This document shows positions 33,966 through 43,402 of a stretch of 64,000 bases of DNA, in pieces; the stretch's first letter is position 1; every line of letters starts with the position of its first letter. This DNA comes from Roseovarius arcticus (lineage in GTDB: Bacteria; Pseudomonadota; Alphaproteobacteria; Rhodobacterales; Rhodobacteraceae): contig NZ_SZZN01000001.1 in assembly GCF_006125015.1 (NCBI RefSeq), forward strand, positions 3,658,001-3,722,000. The letters are read 5' to 3'. The notes below the pieces were generated by a model that did not search any database, had not been told where the DNA came from, and saw only the letters and a program-made list of their open reading frames with translations. The position numbers and the translations under genes are program-made.

Positions 33966-35248
33966 TATTGCGCCTCTGCCAGGTCGCAAAGCAGCTTGGC
34001 CGCTTTTTCCTGACCGTTCTGCGACTGCATATGCGCGCTGGTCTTGGCCAGCCGCGCGGCCATATCCGCATCCGTCAGACAGGCCTCAATTTTGGCCGTC
34101 AGATCCTCGTCCGTCCACTCATAGCGGTCCGAGCGGAAGCCGTGACCCGTCTCCTGCACGCGCATCGCGTTATCGTGCCCGTCCCAGACGTAGGACATGA
34201 TGATCGCCGGTTTGCCGAAGTAGAGGCATTCGGTGAACGAGTTGTTTCCGCCGTGGTGGATGACAACATCGACCTGCGGAATGACCGAGGGCTGGGGGAA
34301 CCAGCTGCCGATTATGACATTGTCTGGGATGTCCGAATACTCAGTCTCGTAATCGCCCACGTTAACCAGCGCGCGGTAGCGGCTTCCGCCGATCAGTTTA
34401 ATGATCCGTTTCAGCAGGTCTGTATCGCCAGCACCCAGTGAGCCGAACGAGACATAAAGGAGGGGGCCGTCGTTGTTCTCCTTGAACGTCGGAACCTCAT
34501 ACGGCTTGTCCTGCCGCACACAGCCTTCGAGATATTGGAAGCGCTTAGGGTCAAGCGATTGCGCGCGGTCGTATTTCATCTGCTCAGGATAAAGCAGCAG
34601 GTTCAGATACGGCGACGGCTCAAAGAATTCGCCTGTGGGGTAAGGGTCTTCGCCGGTGGTCTTAAGGAAAGCGTTGAAATCGTCGTGTATCGGCTTGATG
34701 ACCTCATTGAATTTCTTGCGAAAGGCCGCGTGACCCTCGGTATCGTTGACCGACATGCCCGACAGGTGTGGCGGGATGTCCGCATCCTCAATCTCGTTTT
34801 CCGAGCATGAAATGATGCGCACCCACGGCACGCCGAACTGCTTGATCGCGGGGAACAGGATCACATTATCGACGGCGATCACATCCGGCTTAATCTTGGC
34901 GAGGATGCCCGGCAGGTCCTTTTCGGCCCATTTTGCGCTGTCGACGATCGCCTCCCAGCATTCCTTGACGTAGTTGTCGATCTGGTCGATCGGCGTTTTG
35001 CGAAAGTTGGGGATGTGTCCGTTGATAAAATCCTCCCAGAACTTGGCCATTTTCTCGGGGGGCATCGGCTCGCTCAGGTTTACGGGATACGCCTCAAAGC
35101 CATAGTCCTTGTAGATATCGACAAAGCCGGGATCGGATAGGAACACCACCTTATGACCCTTCCGCTCGACCGCTTGCGCGATACCGACGGAATTGAGGGC
35201 AGGGCCAAAGGCGGCCTCGGGAAAGAAGGCGAAGGTTTTCTGGGTCAT
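33965..35248 (-). CDS. GT1-family UDP-glycosyltransferase (macrolide-GT-like)
   Basis: 427 residues with a GT-B fold. N-terminal acceptor domain: FFPEAAFGPALNSVGIAQAV, then GHKVVFLSDPGFVDIYKDYG. C-terminal donor domain: GPLLYVSFGSLGAGDTDLL and the UDP-binding signature VVIHHGGNNSFTECLYFGKP with DGHDNAMRVQETG. The family glycosylates small hydrophobic or amine-bearing metabolites from UDP-sugars. ATG preceded by AGGAG. It sits between the ABC importer and the catabolic genes, an unusual place, suggesting that the substrate or an intermediate is glycosylated. Confidence 0.9.
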   Translation of the reverse strand: MTQKTFAFFPEAAFGPALNSVGIAQAVERKGHKVVFLSDPGFVDIYKDYGFEAYPVNLSEPMPPEKMAKFWEDFINGHIPNFRKTPIDQIDNYVKECWEAIVDSAKWAEKDLPGILAKIKPDVIAVDNVILFPAIKQFGVPWVRIISCSENEIEDADIPPHLSGMSVNDTEGHAAFRKKFNEVIKPIHDDFNAFLKTTGEDPYPTGEFFEPSPYLNLLLYPEQMKYDRAQSLDPKRFQYLEGCVRQDKPYEVPTFKENNDGPLLYVSFGSLGAGDTDLLKRIIKLIGGSRYRALVNVGDYETEYSDIPDNVIIGSWFPQPSVIPQVDVVIHHGGNNSFTECLYFGKPAIIMSYVWDGHDNAMRVQETGHGFRSDRYEWTDEDLTAKIEACLTDADMAARLAKTSAHMQSQNGQEKAAKLLCDLAEAQ

Positions 35249-35304
35249 TGGGTGGTCTCCTTGTCGGTTTGGTCTGCTGCCGCTTGGACGCGGTCATTGG
35301 TGTG

Positions 35305-36360
35305 TCAGAGGGGGAATGCACGGGTGTCGCGCGCAGCCCAGTAAACGATGATTTCGTCGCCCTCGGCCACTGGGCGGGCCTCGGCATCACCAGCCGTCAG
35401 GCGCATCAGGATTGGCTCGGGCGCGGCAGGGGTTTTCAGGTGCACTTGCAGATCAAGCCCGTGATAGGCGGTCGCGACTACCCTGCCGGTGGTGCTGTTC
35501 TCGGCCTTAGGAATCAGGCTCAGACGTTCGGGGCGCACGGCCGCCACGCCTTGCTGGCCATCGCTCAGCGGCGTTCCGGCGGCAATGACGCTGCCATCCT
35601 CGGCGAAAAGCTGGCCGGCATTCTCGCGTACAGGAAAGAAGTTCATCACGCCAATAAAGTCCGCGGCAAAGCGGCTGCCGGGATGCTCGTAAATCTCGCG
35701 CGGTGTGCCTGATTGCAGTAACTTGCCATCCTTCAGGATCGCGACGCGGTCGGCCATCACCAGCGCTTCCTCCTGGTCGTGCGTCACGATGATGAAGGTG
35801 ATGCCGAACTCATGCTGAATGCGCTTGAGCTCCAATTGCATTTCGCCGCGCAGCTTCTTGTCCAGCGCGCCCAGCGGCTCGTCCAATAGCAGCACACGGG
35901 GCCGTTTGACCAGCGCACGCGCCAACGCCACACGCTGGCGCTGGCCGCCCGATAGTTGGTCGGGCTTGCGCTTGGCCAGATGGCTTAGCTGGATCACTTC
36001 GAGGATCTCATCAACGCGGGATTTGATCTGGACCTTTGGCAGCTTCTCCATCTCCAGCCCGTAGGCGATGTTCTGCGCTACGCTCATATGCGGGAACAGC
36101 GCGTAGGACTGAAACATCAGGTTGACGGGGCGGTGATTGGGCGGAACGTTGGACACATCCTTGCCGTCGAGAATGATTTGCCCCGCATCGGGTATCTCAA
36201 AGCCGGCCAGCATCCGCAGCAACGTTGTTTTGCCACTACCGGACGCACCCAAGAGGGCGAAGAACTCGTTCTCATGGATGTCGAGGTCGATCCCGTCGAT
36301 GGCGCGGACCGCACCAAAATGCTTCGAGGCGCCCTTGATCGATAGCAATGCGTCGGTCAT
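35305..36360 (-). CDS. potA: Polyamine-type ABC transporter ATPase
   Basis: 351 residues, PotA/FbpC type. Walker A GASGSGKTTLLRMLAG, Q-loop MFQSYALFPHMS, signature LSGGQRQRVALARAL, Walker B VLLLDEPLGALDKK, H-loop THDQEEAL, and a C-terminal TOBE regulatory domain from about residue 240. It overlaps the permease gene by ATGA. It energises import by the PotBCD-like components upstream. The symbol marks family only. Confidence 0.92.
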   Translation of the reverse strand: MTDALLSIKGASKHFGAVRAIDGIDLDIHENEFFALLGASGSGKTTLLRMLAGFEIPDAGQIILDGKDVSNVPPNHRPVNLMFQSYALFPHMSVAQNIAYGLEMEKLPKVQIKSRVDEILEVIQLSHLAKRKPDQLSGGQRQRVALARALVKRPRVLLLDEPLGALDKKLRGEMQLELKRIQHEFGITFIIVTHDQEEALVMADRVAILKDGKLLQSGTPREIYEHPGSRFAADFIGVMNFFPVRENAGQLFAEDGSVIAAGTPLSDGQQGVAAVRPERLSLIPKAENSTTGRVVATAYHGLDLQVHLKTPAAPEPILMRLTAGDAEARPVAEGDEIIVYWAARDTRAFPL

Positions 36361-37148
36361 TGGCCCGGTAGCCCCCCACGGTTCAGACGTTGCGACAGGG
36401 CCAGGATGATAACCGAGACGGTCATGACAATAGCGGCGAGCGCGTTGATTTCAGGGGTGACGCCGAAACGGATCATGGCAAAGATTTGCATCGGTAGTGT
36501 GATGGAATCTCGGCCCGCGCCTGCGGTAAAGAACGCGATGATGAATTCGTCCAGCGACAGGGTGAATGCCAGCAGCGCACCGGCGATCACGGCGGGCAGC
36601 ATGACGGGTAGCACCACGCGCCAGAGTGTGACGATCATCGGCGCCCCCAGATCAGCGGACGCCTCGACGATAGCCCAGTCGAACGTTTTCAGCCGTGCGC
36701 GCACGACCGAGCAGACAAAGGCGAGATTAAAGACGACATGGCTGACGATCACAGTGTGCAGGCCCATCGTGAAGTTAAGCAACGAGAAAAAGCTGAGCAA
36801 CGCGATCGCCAGTACAATGTCGGGGATAATCATGGGGGCAAAGATTATCGTCTCAAGGAACCGTCCCTTGCGGCGGCGGATTTCGACACCAACGGCAAGC
36901 AGCGTGCCGAGGATTGTCGCGAGAATGGTGGACACTATGGCAACGATCAGCGTGTTTAGGGCGGCGCCCATGATGTCGCCATTGCGGAACAACTCGCCGT
37001 ACCATTTGACCGAAAATCCTGTCCATACGGTGGGCAACCCGCCCTCATTGAACGACAGCGCGAAGAGAACGGAAATCGGGATATAGAGGAACGCAAAAAC
37101 CGCCGAGAGGATCATCAGCATCAGTTTCGGGTTGGCGGTGCCGCGCAT
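36357..37148 (-). CDS. potC: ABC permease, PotC-like
   Basis: 263 residues, six membrane helices. The inner-membrane permease EAA motif reads VEASADLGAPMIVTLWRVVLP. N-terminal helix LMILSAVFAFLYIPISVLFA. Partner of the PotB-like permease, whose gene ends 3 bases upstream. Confidence 0.92.
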   Translation of the reverse strand: MRGTANPKLMLMILSAVFAFLYIPISVLFALSFNEGGLPTVWTGFSVKWYGELFRNGDIMGAALNTLIVAIVSTILATILGTLLAVGVEIRRRKGRFLETIIFAPMIIPDIVLAIALLSFFSLLNFTMGLHTVIVSHVVFNLAFVCSVVRARLKTFDWAIVEASADLGAPMIVTLWRVVLPVMLPAVIAGALLAFTLSLDEFIIAFFTAGAGRDSITLPMQIFAMIRFGVTPEINALAAIVMTVSVIILALSQRLNRGGLPGQ

Positions 37149-37151
37149 GAT

Positions 37152-38003
37152 CTAGTCCTCCCGCCGCGCGCCAGAGGCACGCTCGGTCGCGAAGGTCTGA
37201 AGGGTTAGCAGGCCCATCATGATCGCAATCAGGAACATCGACAGCGCGGCGCCAAAGGGCCAGTCATTCGCGGTAAGAAACTGCGCATAGACGAGGTTGC
37301 CGATCATCTGGAATTGCCCTCCTCCTAGAAGTGCCGGTGTCACGAAATTGCCGATGCTGAGGACAAAGACAAAGACAAAGCCCGTCGCGATCCCCGGCAC
37401 TGTCATAGGCAGGATCACCCGGCGGAACGTGGTCCAGCCACCGCCACCCAGATCGCGCGACGCCTCTGCGATCTCGGGGTTGAGGCGCGACAGCGGCGCG
37501 TAGCAGGCCAGAATGACGAAAGGCAGGTAGTTATAGACCAGCCCGATCACCACGGCGGTTTCGGTATAGAGCATCTTGGGCAAGTCCCCGTCATAGCCCA
37601 GCCAAACAGCGACGCCGGCGATCAGCCCTTCGCGATTCAACATCACGATCCATGCGTAGGTGCGCACGAGATAATTCGACCAAAACGGCAGCACTGCGAA
37701 AAAGAGCAGCGTTGCCTGACGGCGGGATGGCGCGGCGGCGATGGCGTAGGCGGCAGCGTAGCCGATCACAACGGCAATGGTCGCTGACAGCCCCGCGATC
37801 CACGCCGATTTCAGGAAAATCCCCGCATAGAGAGGGTCGAACACCAGCGCGATATTTTCCATCGTAAAGGTATATTCGATGCCGCCATAAATACCGCGCC
37901 GAAAAAACGCCAGCGCAAGGACAAGCAAGCACGGCACCACCATGAAAGCAGTGAGCCACACCAGCGCCGGCGTCATCAGGTATAGCGGTTTGCGGTCGGT
38001 CAT
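37152..38003 (-). CDS. potB: ABC permease, PotB-like
   Basis: 283 residues from the ATG beginning MTDRKPLYLMTPALVWLT; an upstream in-frame extension lacks family support and covers the intergenic gap. Six helices, EAA motif IAEASRDLGGGGWTTFRRVILP. Forms the membrane channel with the PotC-like subunit. Confidence 0.9.
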   Translation of the reverse strand: MTDRKPLYLMTPALVWLTAFMVVPCLLVLALAFFRRGIYGGIEYTFTMENIALVFDPLYAGIFLKSAWIAGLSATIAVVIGYAAAYAIAAAPSRRQATLLFFAVLPFWSNYLVRTYAWIVMLNREGLIAGVAVWLGYDGDLPKMLYTETAVVIGLVYNYLPFVILACYAPLSRLNPEIAEASRDLGGGGWTTFRRVILPMTVPGIATGFVFVFVLSIGNFVTPALLGGGQFQMIGNLVYAQFLTANDWPFGAALSMFLIAIMMGLLTLQTFATERASGARRED

Positions 38004-38070
38004 CTGCTCGCTTTGGTCAGGTGAGCGAAGCGCGAGTGCGCCTCCCTCCGAGGTCTTGTCAGGTGGCGGA

Positions 38071-39120
38071 TCAGTTGGCTTTGATCTCGGACACGATGCG
38101 CGAATACGCGCGCTGGGCCTCGCCCACATCGCGCAGCTGCTCATACTTCAGCAGCTGGTCGGGGGTGATGCCCATGTTCGGGTACTGCGCGACGAAATCC
38201 TCGGATAATGCCTCCATCGCCGACTTGTTCGGCACCTTGTAGAGGATATTCTCGGCGGCCCAGCCGTGGTTCGCGGGTTCGAGGATAAAGTCGACGAAGG
38301 CGTAGGCGGCCTCCTTGTGCTCGGAATTTTTGAGGATCACCATGGTATCGACCCAGAGGTCTGATCCCTCGCTGGGGACGATATATTTGATGTCAGCATT
38401 TTCCGCGATGCCGTAGTTGCACCATCCGTCCCATGCCTGCACCAGCTCGGCCTCGCCCGACACCAGCTTGGCGTAAAAGGTAGTATCATCATAGGCCAGC
38501 AGGGTGCCTTTGGTTTCGATCAGTTGGTCGCGGACGGTGGCCAATTCATCCGCGTCGGTGGTGTTGACCGAATAGCCGTTTGCCAGCATCGCGGCGCCTA
38601 GCAGCCAGCGGTCGGTGGCCAGCATGGTGGTCTTGCCGCTCAGCGCCTCCGTTGGTTTCAGCAGGTCGCTCCAGCTATCCGGCGTGCCTTCGACTAAATC
38701 CGAGCGATAGCAGAGGCCCGTCGTACCCCACGCATAGGGCAGCGAAAATGTGTTGCCTTCATCGTGCGACAGCTGTGTCGCCTGCTCGTAAAGGTTTGTA
38801 ATATTGGGGATCTTGTCGTGGTCCAATTCCTCGGCCAGCCCCAGATTGTGCAGCACCTCGGCGAAGGGGGACGACACGAATACCACGTCATAGCCCTTGC
38901 CCTTGGACGCGATCAGCTTGCCCATGATCTCCTCATTGGTGCCGTGCAGCACCAGTTCGGCCTCGTTGCCGGTGGCCTCATTGAAAGCGTCGATAGCCCC
39001 GGGTGCCATGTAGCCGTCCCAATTGGACACCACCAGTTTTTCGGCCCCCGCGACGGTGGCCGAAAGGGCCAGCGCTGTGCCAAGCGCTGCGGCACCAATA
39101 ACCTTGAGTTTACTAAACAT
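38071..39120 (-). CDS. potD: Periplasmic amine-binding protein, PotD-like
   Basis: 349 residues with signal peptide (KVIGAAALGTALALSATVAG, cleaved near AEKLV). The PotD-like fold is shown by VVSNWDGYMAPGAIDAFNEA, GYDVVFVSSPFAEVL, LPYAWGTTGLCYRSDLV, WDGWCNYGIAENADIKYIVP and EHKEAAYAFVDFILEP. Aromatic and acidic residues at these points bind polyamine-like cations in the family. First gene of the 11-gene operon; its promoter must lie between 39121 and about 39300. The ligand may not be putrescine or spermidine. Confidence 0.92.
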   Translation of the reverse strand: MFSKLKVIGAAALGTALALSATVAGAEKLVVSNWDGYMAPGAIDAFNEATGNEAELVLHGTNEEIMGKLIASKGKGYDVVFVSSPFAEVLHNLGLAEELDHDKIPNITNLYEQATQLSHDEGNTFSLPYAWGTTGLCYRSDLVEGTPDSWSDLLKPTEALSGKTTMLATDRWLLGAAMLANGYSVNTTDADELATVRDQLIETKGTLLAYDDTTFYAKLVSGEAELVQAWDGWCNYGIAENADIKYIVPSEGSDLWVDTMVILKNSEHKEAAYAFVDFILEPANHGWAAENILYKVPNKSAMEALSEDFVAQYPNMGITPDQLLKYEQLRDVGEAQRAYSRIVSEIKAN

Positions 39121-39451
39121 CGTATTCCTCCGCTTTTGCTGTCAGTGCGCGGGGCATCATGGCCGCCGCGTCATTTTTGGTATTGGTGGACATTATAGAT
39201 CAATTTCCGCAACAGTATTAAGATTAGTAAAAATACGTCAAACTGTATTCGGTGTTCTTTTGTGCCTTTGGCCCGAACCTGCTGCTCGCCCCGCAGGCGG
39301 TAAGGTATGAACGTGCTGATTTGATCAAGCGGGCGGCGACCCGAACCCCGCTGCAGTATGCTCAAGAGGGTTGATCCAAGCGCAAAACAGCGACAGCATG
39401 GGCGACGAGGCATTCTATCTGGGGAATGCCATTTAGAAATTGAGGTTGCTC
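39121..39451. other. Divergent promoter region, amine operon / lytic transglycosylase
   Basis: About 330 bases without a convincing gene. The part next to potD (39170-39260) is AT-rich and is the likely promoter area of the amine operon. No clear operator is seen. Confidence 0.4.
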
Positions 39452-40255
39452 ATGCGTTTGATCACATTCATGTCCACAGCATTGCTCGTGGTGGTGGGTT
39501 TTGCCGCGCCGGTAGCGGCAGCCCAATGCGGCAACAATTCTGGCGGTTTCAACGCGTGGAAATCGGCCTTCGCGCAAGAGGCCGAAAATGCGGGTGTCGG
39601 GCAGCGCGGATTGAACGCTCTTGCACAAGCGCAATATGCGTCCGGCACCATCGCGGCAGATCGCAATCAAAAGTCGTTCAAATACACGCTGAGCAAGTTT
39701 ATGCAGGTTCGCGGGGCTGATACGATTGTGGCCCAAGGCCGCAAGCGCAAGGCGCGTGACGCCGCCTTTTATCAGTCCCTAGAAGCCCGCTTTGGCGTCC
39801 CTGCAGGTGTCATTATTGCGATCCACGGAATGGAAACCGGATTTGGCGGCTTTATGGGCGATAGCGCTGTCGTGTCGGCGATTAGCACACTCGCCTATGA
39901 TTGCCGCCGGTCAGACTTTTTCAAACCGCACGCTATCGGCGCGCTGAAACTGGTCGATACCGGCGCCATTACCGGAGCTACCAAGGGGGCAAAACACGGC
40001 GAGCTGGGCCATACTCAGTTTCTACCCGGCAACGCGCTACGCTACGGCATTGATGCCAATGGCGACGGGCGTGTTGATTTCTACAATCAGGCCGACGCGC
40101 TGGCGTCCACGGCGAATTTTCTGCGCCAGAAGGGCTGGCAACCGGGAAAGGGGTACGGTGAAGGTCAGGCCAACTATGCCGTGATCAAGCAGTGGAATGC
40201 CGCTGGCGTTTATCAAAAGGCGATTGCCATCATGGCCGCGCGGATCGACGGCTAG
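39452..40255 (+). CDS. Lytic murein transglycosylase (MltB-type)
   Basis: 267 residues with a signal peptide (MRLITFMSTALLVVVGFAAP, cleavage after AAA). The SLT_2 domain has FKYTLSKFMQVRGADTIVAQ, the catalytic Glu in IHGMETGFGGFMG, and GELGHTQFLPGNALRYGIDA plus GDGRVDFYNQADALASTANF. It cleaves peptidoglycan glycan strands in the periplasm. The ATG at 39452 has TGAGGT ten bases upstream; an ATG at 39440 is in frame but less likely. Confidence 0.92.
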   Translation: MRLITFMSTALLVVVGFAAPVAAAQCGNNSGGFNAWKSAFAQEAENAGVGQRGLNALAQAQYASGTIAADRNQKSFKYTLSKFMQVRGADTIVAQGRKRKARDAAFYQSLEARFGVPAGVIIAIHGMETGFGGFMGDSAVVSAISTLAYDCRRSDFFKPHAIGALKLVDTGAITGATKGAKHGELGHTQFLPGNALRYGIDANGDGRVDFYNQADALASTANFLRQKGWQPGKGYGEGQANYAVIKQWNAAGVYQKAIAIMAARIDG

Positions 40256-40337
40256 AGGCGGTTCTGTCCGGGCTCTGATCATGGGGCGCAATGGCGGGCG
40301 CGCGCCAGAGGGATGCCTATTGCAAGGTAGGCATTAG

Positions 40338-41780
40338 TTAACTCTGCACAGGGTCGATCGGCCCCAGCGGTCCGCCCATCGCCATCTCGACAAACCGTGC
40401 AGCAGCCAACAACCGGGCCTCGCCGCGCGGCTTGCCCACTAGTTGCAAACCGATGGGCATGTTGCGGGGGCCAAGCCCCACTGGCACCGATATCGCGGGA
40501 AGGCCCGCCGTCGTCGCAAGGAAGGCGAAGCGCAGCCAATCCATGTAGCCGGTAAGGGTCTGGCCGCCGATCTCGCTCACCCATTCCTCGGATTGAGGAT
40601 GCGGCATGCAGCCGACCACGGGCAGGGCCAGCACATCGAACCGCCCAAAGAAGGCCTGCATTGCGTTAAAGATGGTCATGCGGCCGACCTGTGCTTCAGC
40701 CACGTCCTGAATTGTCAGGCTCTCGCCGAAACGGGTGTTTTCCTCCAGCGTCGGTTTGAAGTGCTGGCGCACCGCCGGGTCTACTGTGCGCGCGCCGGTG
40801 ACCCAGCTGATTCCGCGTAGGATGTGATAGGTCCGGTCCAGTCCGGCAACATCGGGGCAGGCCTCTTCGACGGTGGCACCGCTCCGCTCTAGCTGCTGCA
40901 TCGCGGCGCTCAGATGATCTGCCATCTCGGCATCCACCGGGCAGAGGCCGCCCAGATCAAGCGCGAAACCGATACGCAGCTTGCCGTTGGCCCGTTGCAC
41001 AGCCTCCTGAAACGGCACGTCTGGGGCGGGATATGAGATGGGAAATCTCGCCTCGAACCCAGCCATTGTATCGAGAAAGAGCGCGCAATCGGTGACCGAG
41101 CGCGCCATCGGACCCTGCGCGCTTTCGATCATGAATCCGGCTTTGGGCGATGCCCCCCCTGCGCGTCCGGGGCTGGGACGCATTCCGACGACGCCGCAAT
41201 ATGCCGCTGGCGTGCGCAGCGAGCCGCCGTGGTCGGACCCGTGGCTGAGCCATACCTCGCCCGTCGCCAGACCTGCCGCTGCTCCGCCAGAAGAGCCGCC
41301 TGCGTTCATCGACGTGTTCCACGGGTTCACCGTCGCACCAAATACATCGTTGAACGTATTTGCCCCTGCGCCCATTTCGGGTGTGTTGGTTTTGCCCACC
41401 ACCAGTGCGCCGCGCGCCTCCAGCCGCTCTACCAGCGGATCGCTGGCATCGGGGACGAAGTCCGCCAGGCCCCGCGTGCCGAAGGTCGTGCGTACGCCAG
41501 CGACCGGCATCAGGTCCTTTATGCCAATTGGCAGCCCGGCCAACCAGCCGGGCGCGCCGCGCTCACCGTTGGGCAGCGCAGAAATTGCAGCCTCCGCGCG
41601 GTCCCAGCAGGTCGTGGGCATAGCATTGACGATTGGATCAACAGCCTCTGTGCGGGCGCGCGATGCCATGATCAGGTCGCGCGGCTCAATCTCGCCCTTG
41701 CGCAGGAGTGCAACAACTTCGTGAGCCTCGAACGCGCACAGGTCCGGTCCGGTAAAAGGATGTGATTCAGACGATTTCAT
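40338..41780 (-). CDS. Amidase (GatA/AS family)
   Basis: 480 residues of the amidase-signature family with the Ser-Ser-Lys triad: Lys in LPIGIKDLMPV, the Ser residues in MNAGGSSGGAAAG and DHGGSLRTPAAYCG. Start ATG (MKSSESHPFTG) with GGAGG upstream. Transcribed alone. It hydrolyses an amide; substrate unknown. The aryl and aliphatic amidases of Rhodobacteraceae look the same at this level. Confidence 0.9.
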   Translation of the reverse strand: MKSSESHPFTGPDLCAFEAHEVVALLRKGEIEPRDLIMASRARTEAVDPIVNAMPTTCWDRAEAAISALPNGERGAPGWLAGLPIGIKDLMPVAGVRTTFGTRGLADFVPDASDPLVERLEARGALVVGKTNTPEMGAGANTFNDVFGATVNPWNTSMNAGGSSGGAAAGLATGEVWLSHGSDHGGSLRTPAAYCGVVGMRPSPGRAGGASPKAGFMIESAQGPMARSVTDCALFLDTMAGFEARFPISYPAPDVPFQEAVQRANGKLRIGFALDLGGLCPVDAEMADHLSAAMQQLERSGATVEEACPDVAGLDRTYHILRGISWVTGARTVDPAVRQHFKPTLEENTRFGESLTIQDVAEAQVGRMTIFNAMQAFFGRFDVLALPVVGCMPHPQSEEWVSEIGGQTLTGYMDWLRFAFLATTAGLPAISVPVGLGPRNMPIGLQLVGKPRGEARLLAAARFVEMAMGGPLGPIDPVQS

Positions 41781-41983
41781 TGCGTCCTCCCGGCTGCTTG
41801 CGCGTTTTGAAGGCGCTCGCAAAAAAGTAAACAAGGGAAGGCGTCCAAGTGCAAGAAAACTTGGTTACGGTTCCTCGGGTTCTGGTTTGCACCCACGGCC
41901 AGCTCAGGTACCTCTGACGCCTCCCGCTCGCGTTATCTGTTCACTTTTACATCACGCGTTTGCTCGGCAAATGCGCTAGATAA

Positions 41984-42481
41984 CTACTTCAAATGCAGCA
42001 AGAAAAGGCTGAATAGCTCAGCCTGAGAGGATATGTTTAGCTTGCTGTAAGCATTGCGCCTATGGCTTTTCACCGTTGGCAGCGAAACGCCCAGAGTCAA
42101 AGCGATCGATCTGCTGCTGTGACCAATGAGAACAAGCTGTACGATCTCTCGCTCCCTCTCGGTAAGGATGTCTGCACCAAAATCATGAAACCGGGTTTCT
42201 TGGTTCATACCGCTGTTGATGGCATCCAAGCTACTGGGATTCAGTGAAAATTGTCGTTGCAGTACAGAGTTCAAAATTGGAAACAGCTTCTTGATCGACG
42301 CATAACACGCCTGTGTTTCGGCGCTCCCTAATGGGGTGAGAAAACTCAGGTCGAGCGCTGTGCCGTCGGGTAGATTCACGAGGGCGATTACCTCGGCCAT
42401 GTTCTTGGGCCAGCCCGGCGTGCAGTATCCGATCGCCTCAGAATCCTCAATATGCACGTCGAGTTCGTTTTCGTCCGGCAT
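41984..42481 (-). pseudogene. Truncated LuxR-type regulator
   Basis: The C-terminal HTH is intact: ILTEREREIVQLVLIGHSSR, SIALTLGVSLPTVKSHRRNA. The preceding part is only the last two thirds of a sensor domain (ALVNLPDGTALDLSFLTP). The N-terminal sensor region expected in a 230-270-residue LuxR protein is missing, because at about 42495-42505 the sequence changes to the tail of an ABC permease on the other strand. A start at the ATG 42481 could still produce a 165-residue protein, so partial function cannot be excluded. Confidence 0.65.
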
Positions 42482-42501
42482 GTGCTGGTTGGATCGCGCG
42501 C

Positions 42502-42642
42502 ACGATCGTGGCGCAGACATATGCGCCCTATGAAATCTTCATCTCGCTGGCGATCATCTACATGATCATCACGTTTTTCATCCAGAAATTAATGGCCCGG
42601 ATCGAACGCTGGCTGGGCCGCTACACGGTAAGGACGGGCTGA
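42502..42642 (+). pseudogene. Amino-acid ABC permease, C-terminal remnant
   Basis: The frame ending at 42642 reads [20 protein letters not shown], then YMIITFFIQ, then [14 protein letters not shown], the end of a HisM/GlnP-type permease with its last helix. Nothing of the remaining permease is upstream. The remnant directly precedes the ATPase gene of the same transporter type. Confidence 0.8.
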
Positions 42643-42644
42643 GT

Positions 42645-43391
42645 ATGACCGTATCGCAACCCCTCATCCGCATGGAGAATGTCGGCAAGCATTTCGGCAA
42701 CTTCAAGGCGTTAAACGACATCAACCTTGCCGTTGCCAAGGGCGAACGGATTGTGGTTTGTGGCCCCTCCGGGTCGGGAAAATCGACCATGATACGCTGT
42801 ATTAACCGGCTGGAAAAACACGACGAGGGCCGGATATTTATCGGCGATATCGAGTTAGCGGACAAACTAAAAGACCTCAACGCGGTACGCCGCGAGGTTG
42901 GCATGGTCTTTCAGAGCTTCAACCTGTTCCCGCATATGACGATCCTCAAGAACCTGATGTTGGCACAGAAACTGGTGCGCAAGACCCCCAAGGTCGAGGC
43001 ACGAGAGGTGGCGATGCACTACCTTGAGCGCGTCAAAATCCCAGAACAGGCCGATAAATACCCGATCCAGCTGTCTGGCGGGCAGCAACAGCGCGTCGCC
43101 ATTGCCCGCGCCTTGTGCATGAAGCCTGAGGTGATGCTGTTTGACGAGCCGACATCGGCGCTAGACCCCGAAATGATCAGCGAGGTGCTGGAGGTGATGA
43201 CCAGCCTTGCCAGCGATGGAATGACGATGGTCTGCGTGACGCATGAGATGGGCTTTGCCAGGTCGGTCGCCGACCGCGTAATCTTTATGGACGGCGGCGA
43301 GATCGTGGAAGAGGGCCCGCCAGACACATTTTTCAGCGCGCCCAAGCATGCCCGCACACAGCTTTTCCTTAGCCAAATCCTCAGCCATTAG
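42645..43391 (+). CDS. Polar amino-acid ABC transporter ATPase
   Basis: 248 residues, GlnQ/HisP type: [63 protein letters not shown] and [19 protein letters not shown]. Intact, but its permeases are deleted and no binding-protein gene remains, so it is an orphan unless it serves another system. It starts 3 bases after the permease remnant stop. Confidence 0.92.
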   Translation: MTVSQPLIRMENVGKHFGNFKALNDINLAVAKGERIVVCGPSGSGKSTMIRCINRLEKHDEGRIFIGDIELADKLKDLNAVRREVGMVFQSFNLFPHMTILKNLMLAQKLVRKTPKVEAREVAMHYLERVKIPEQADKYPIQLSGGQQQRVAIARALCMKPEVMLFDEPTSALDPEMISEVLEVMTSLASDGMTMVCVTHEMGFARSVADRVIFMDGGEIVEEGPPDTFFSAPKHARTQLFLSQILSH

Positions 43392-43402
43392 GACGCCCAA
43401 GA

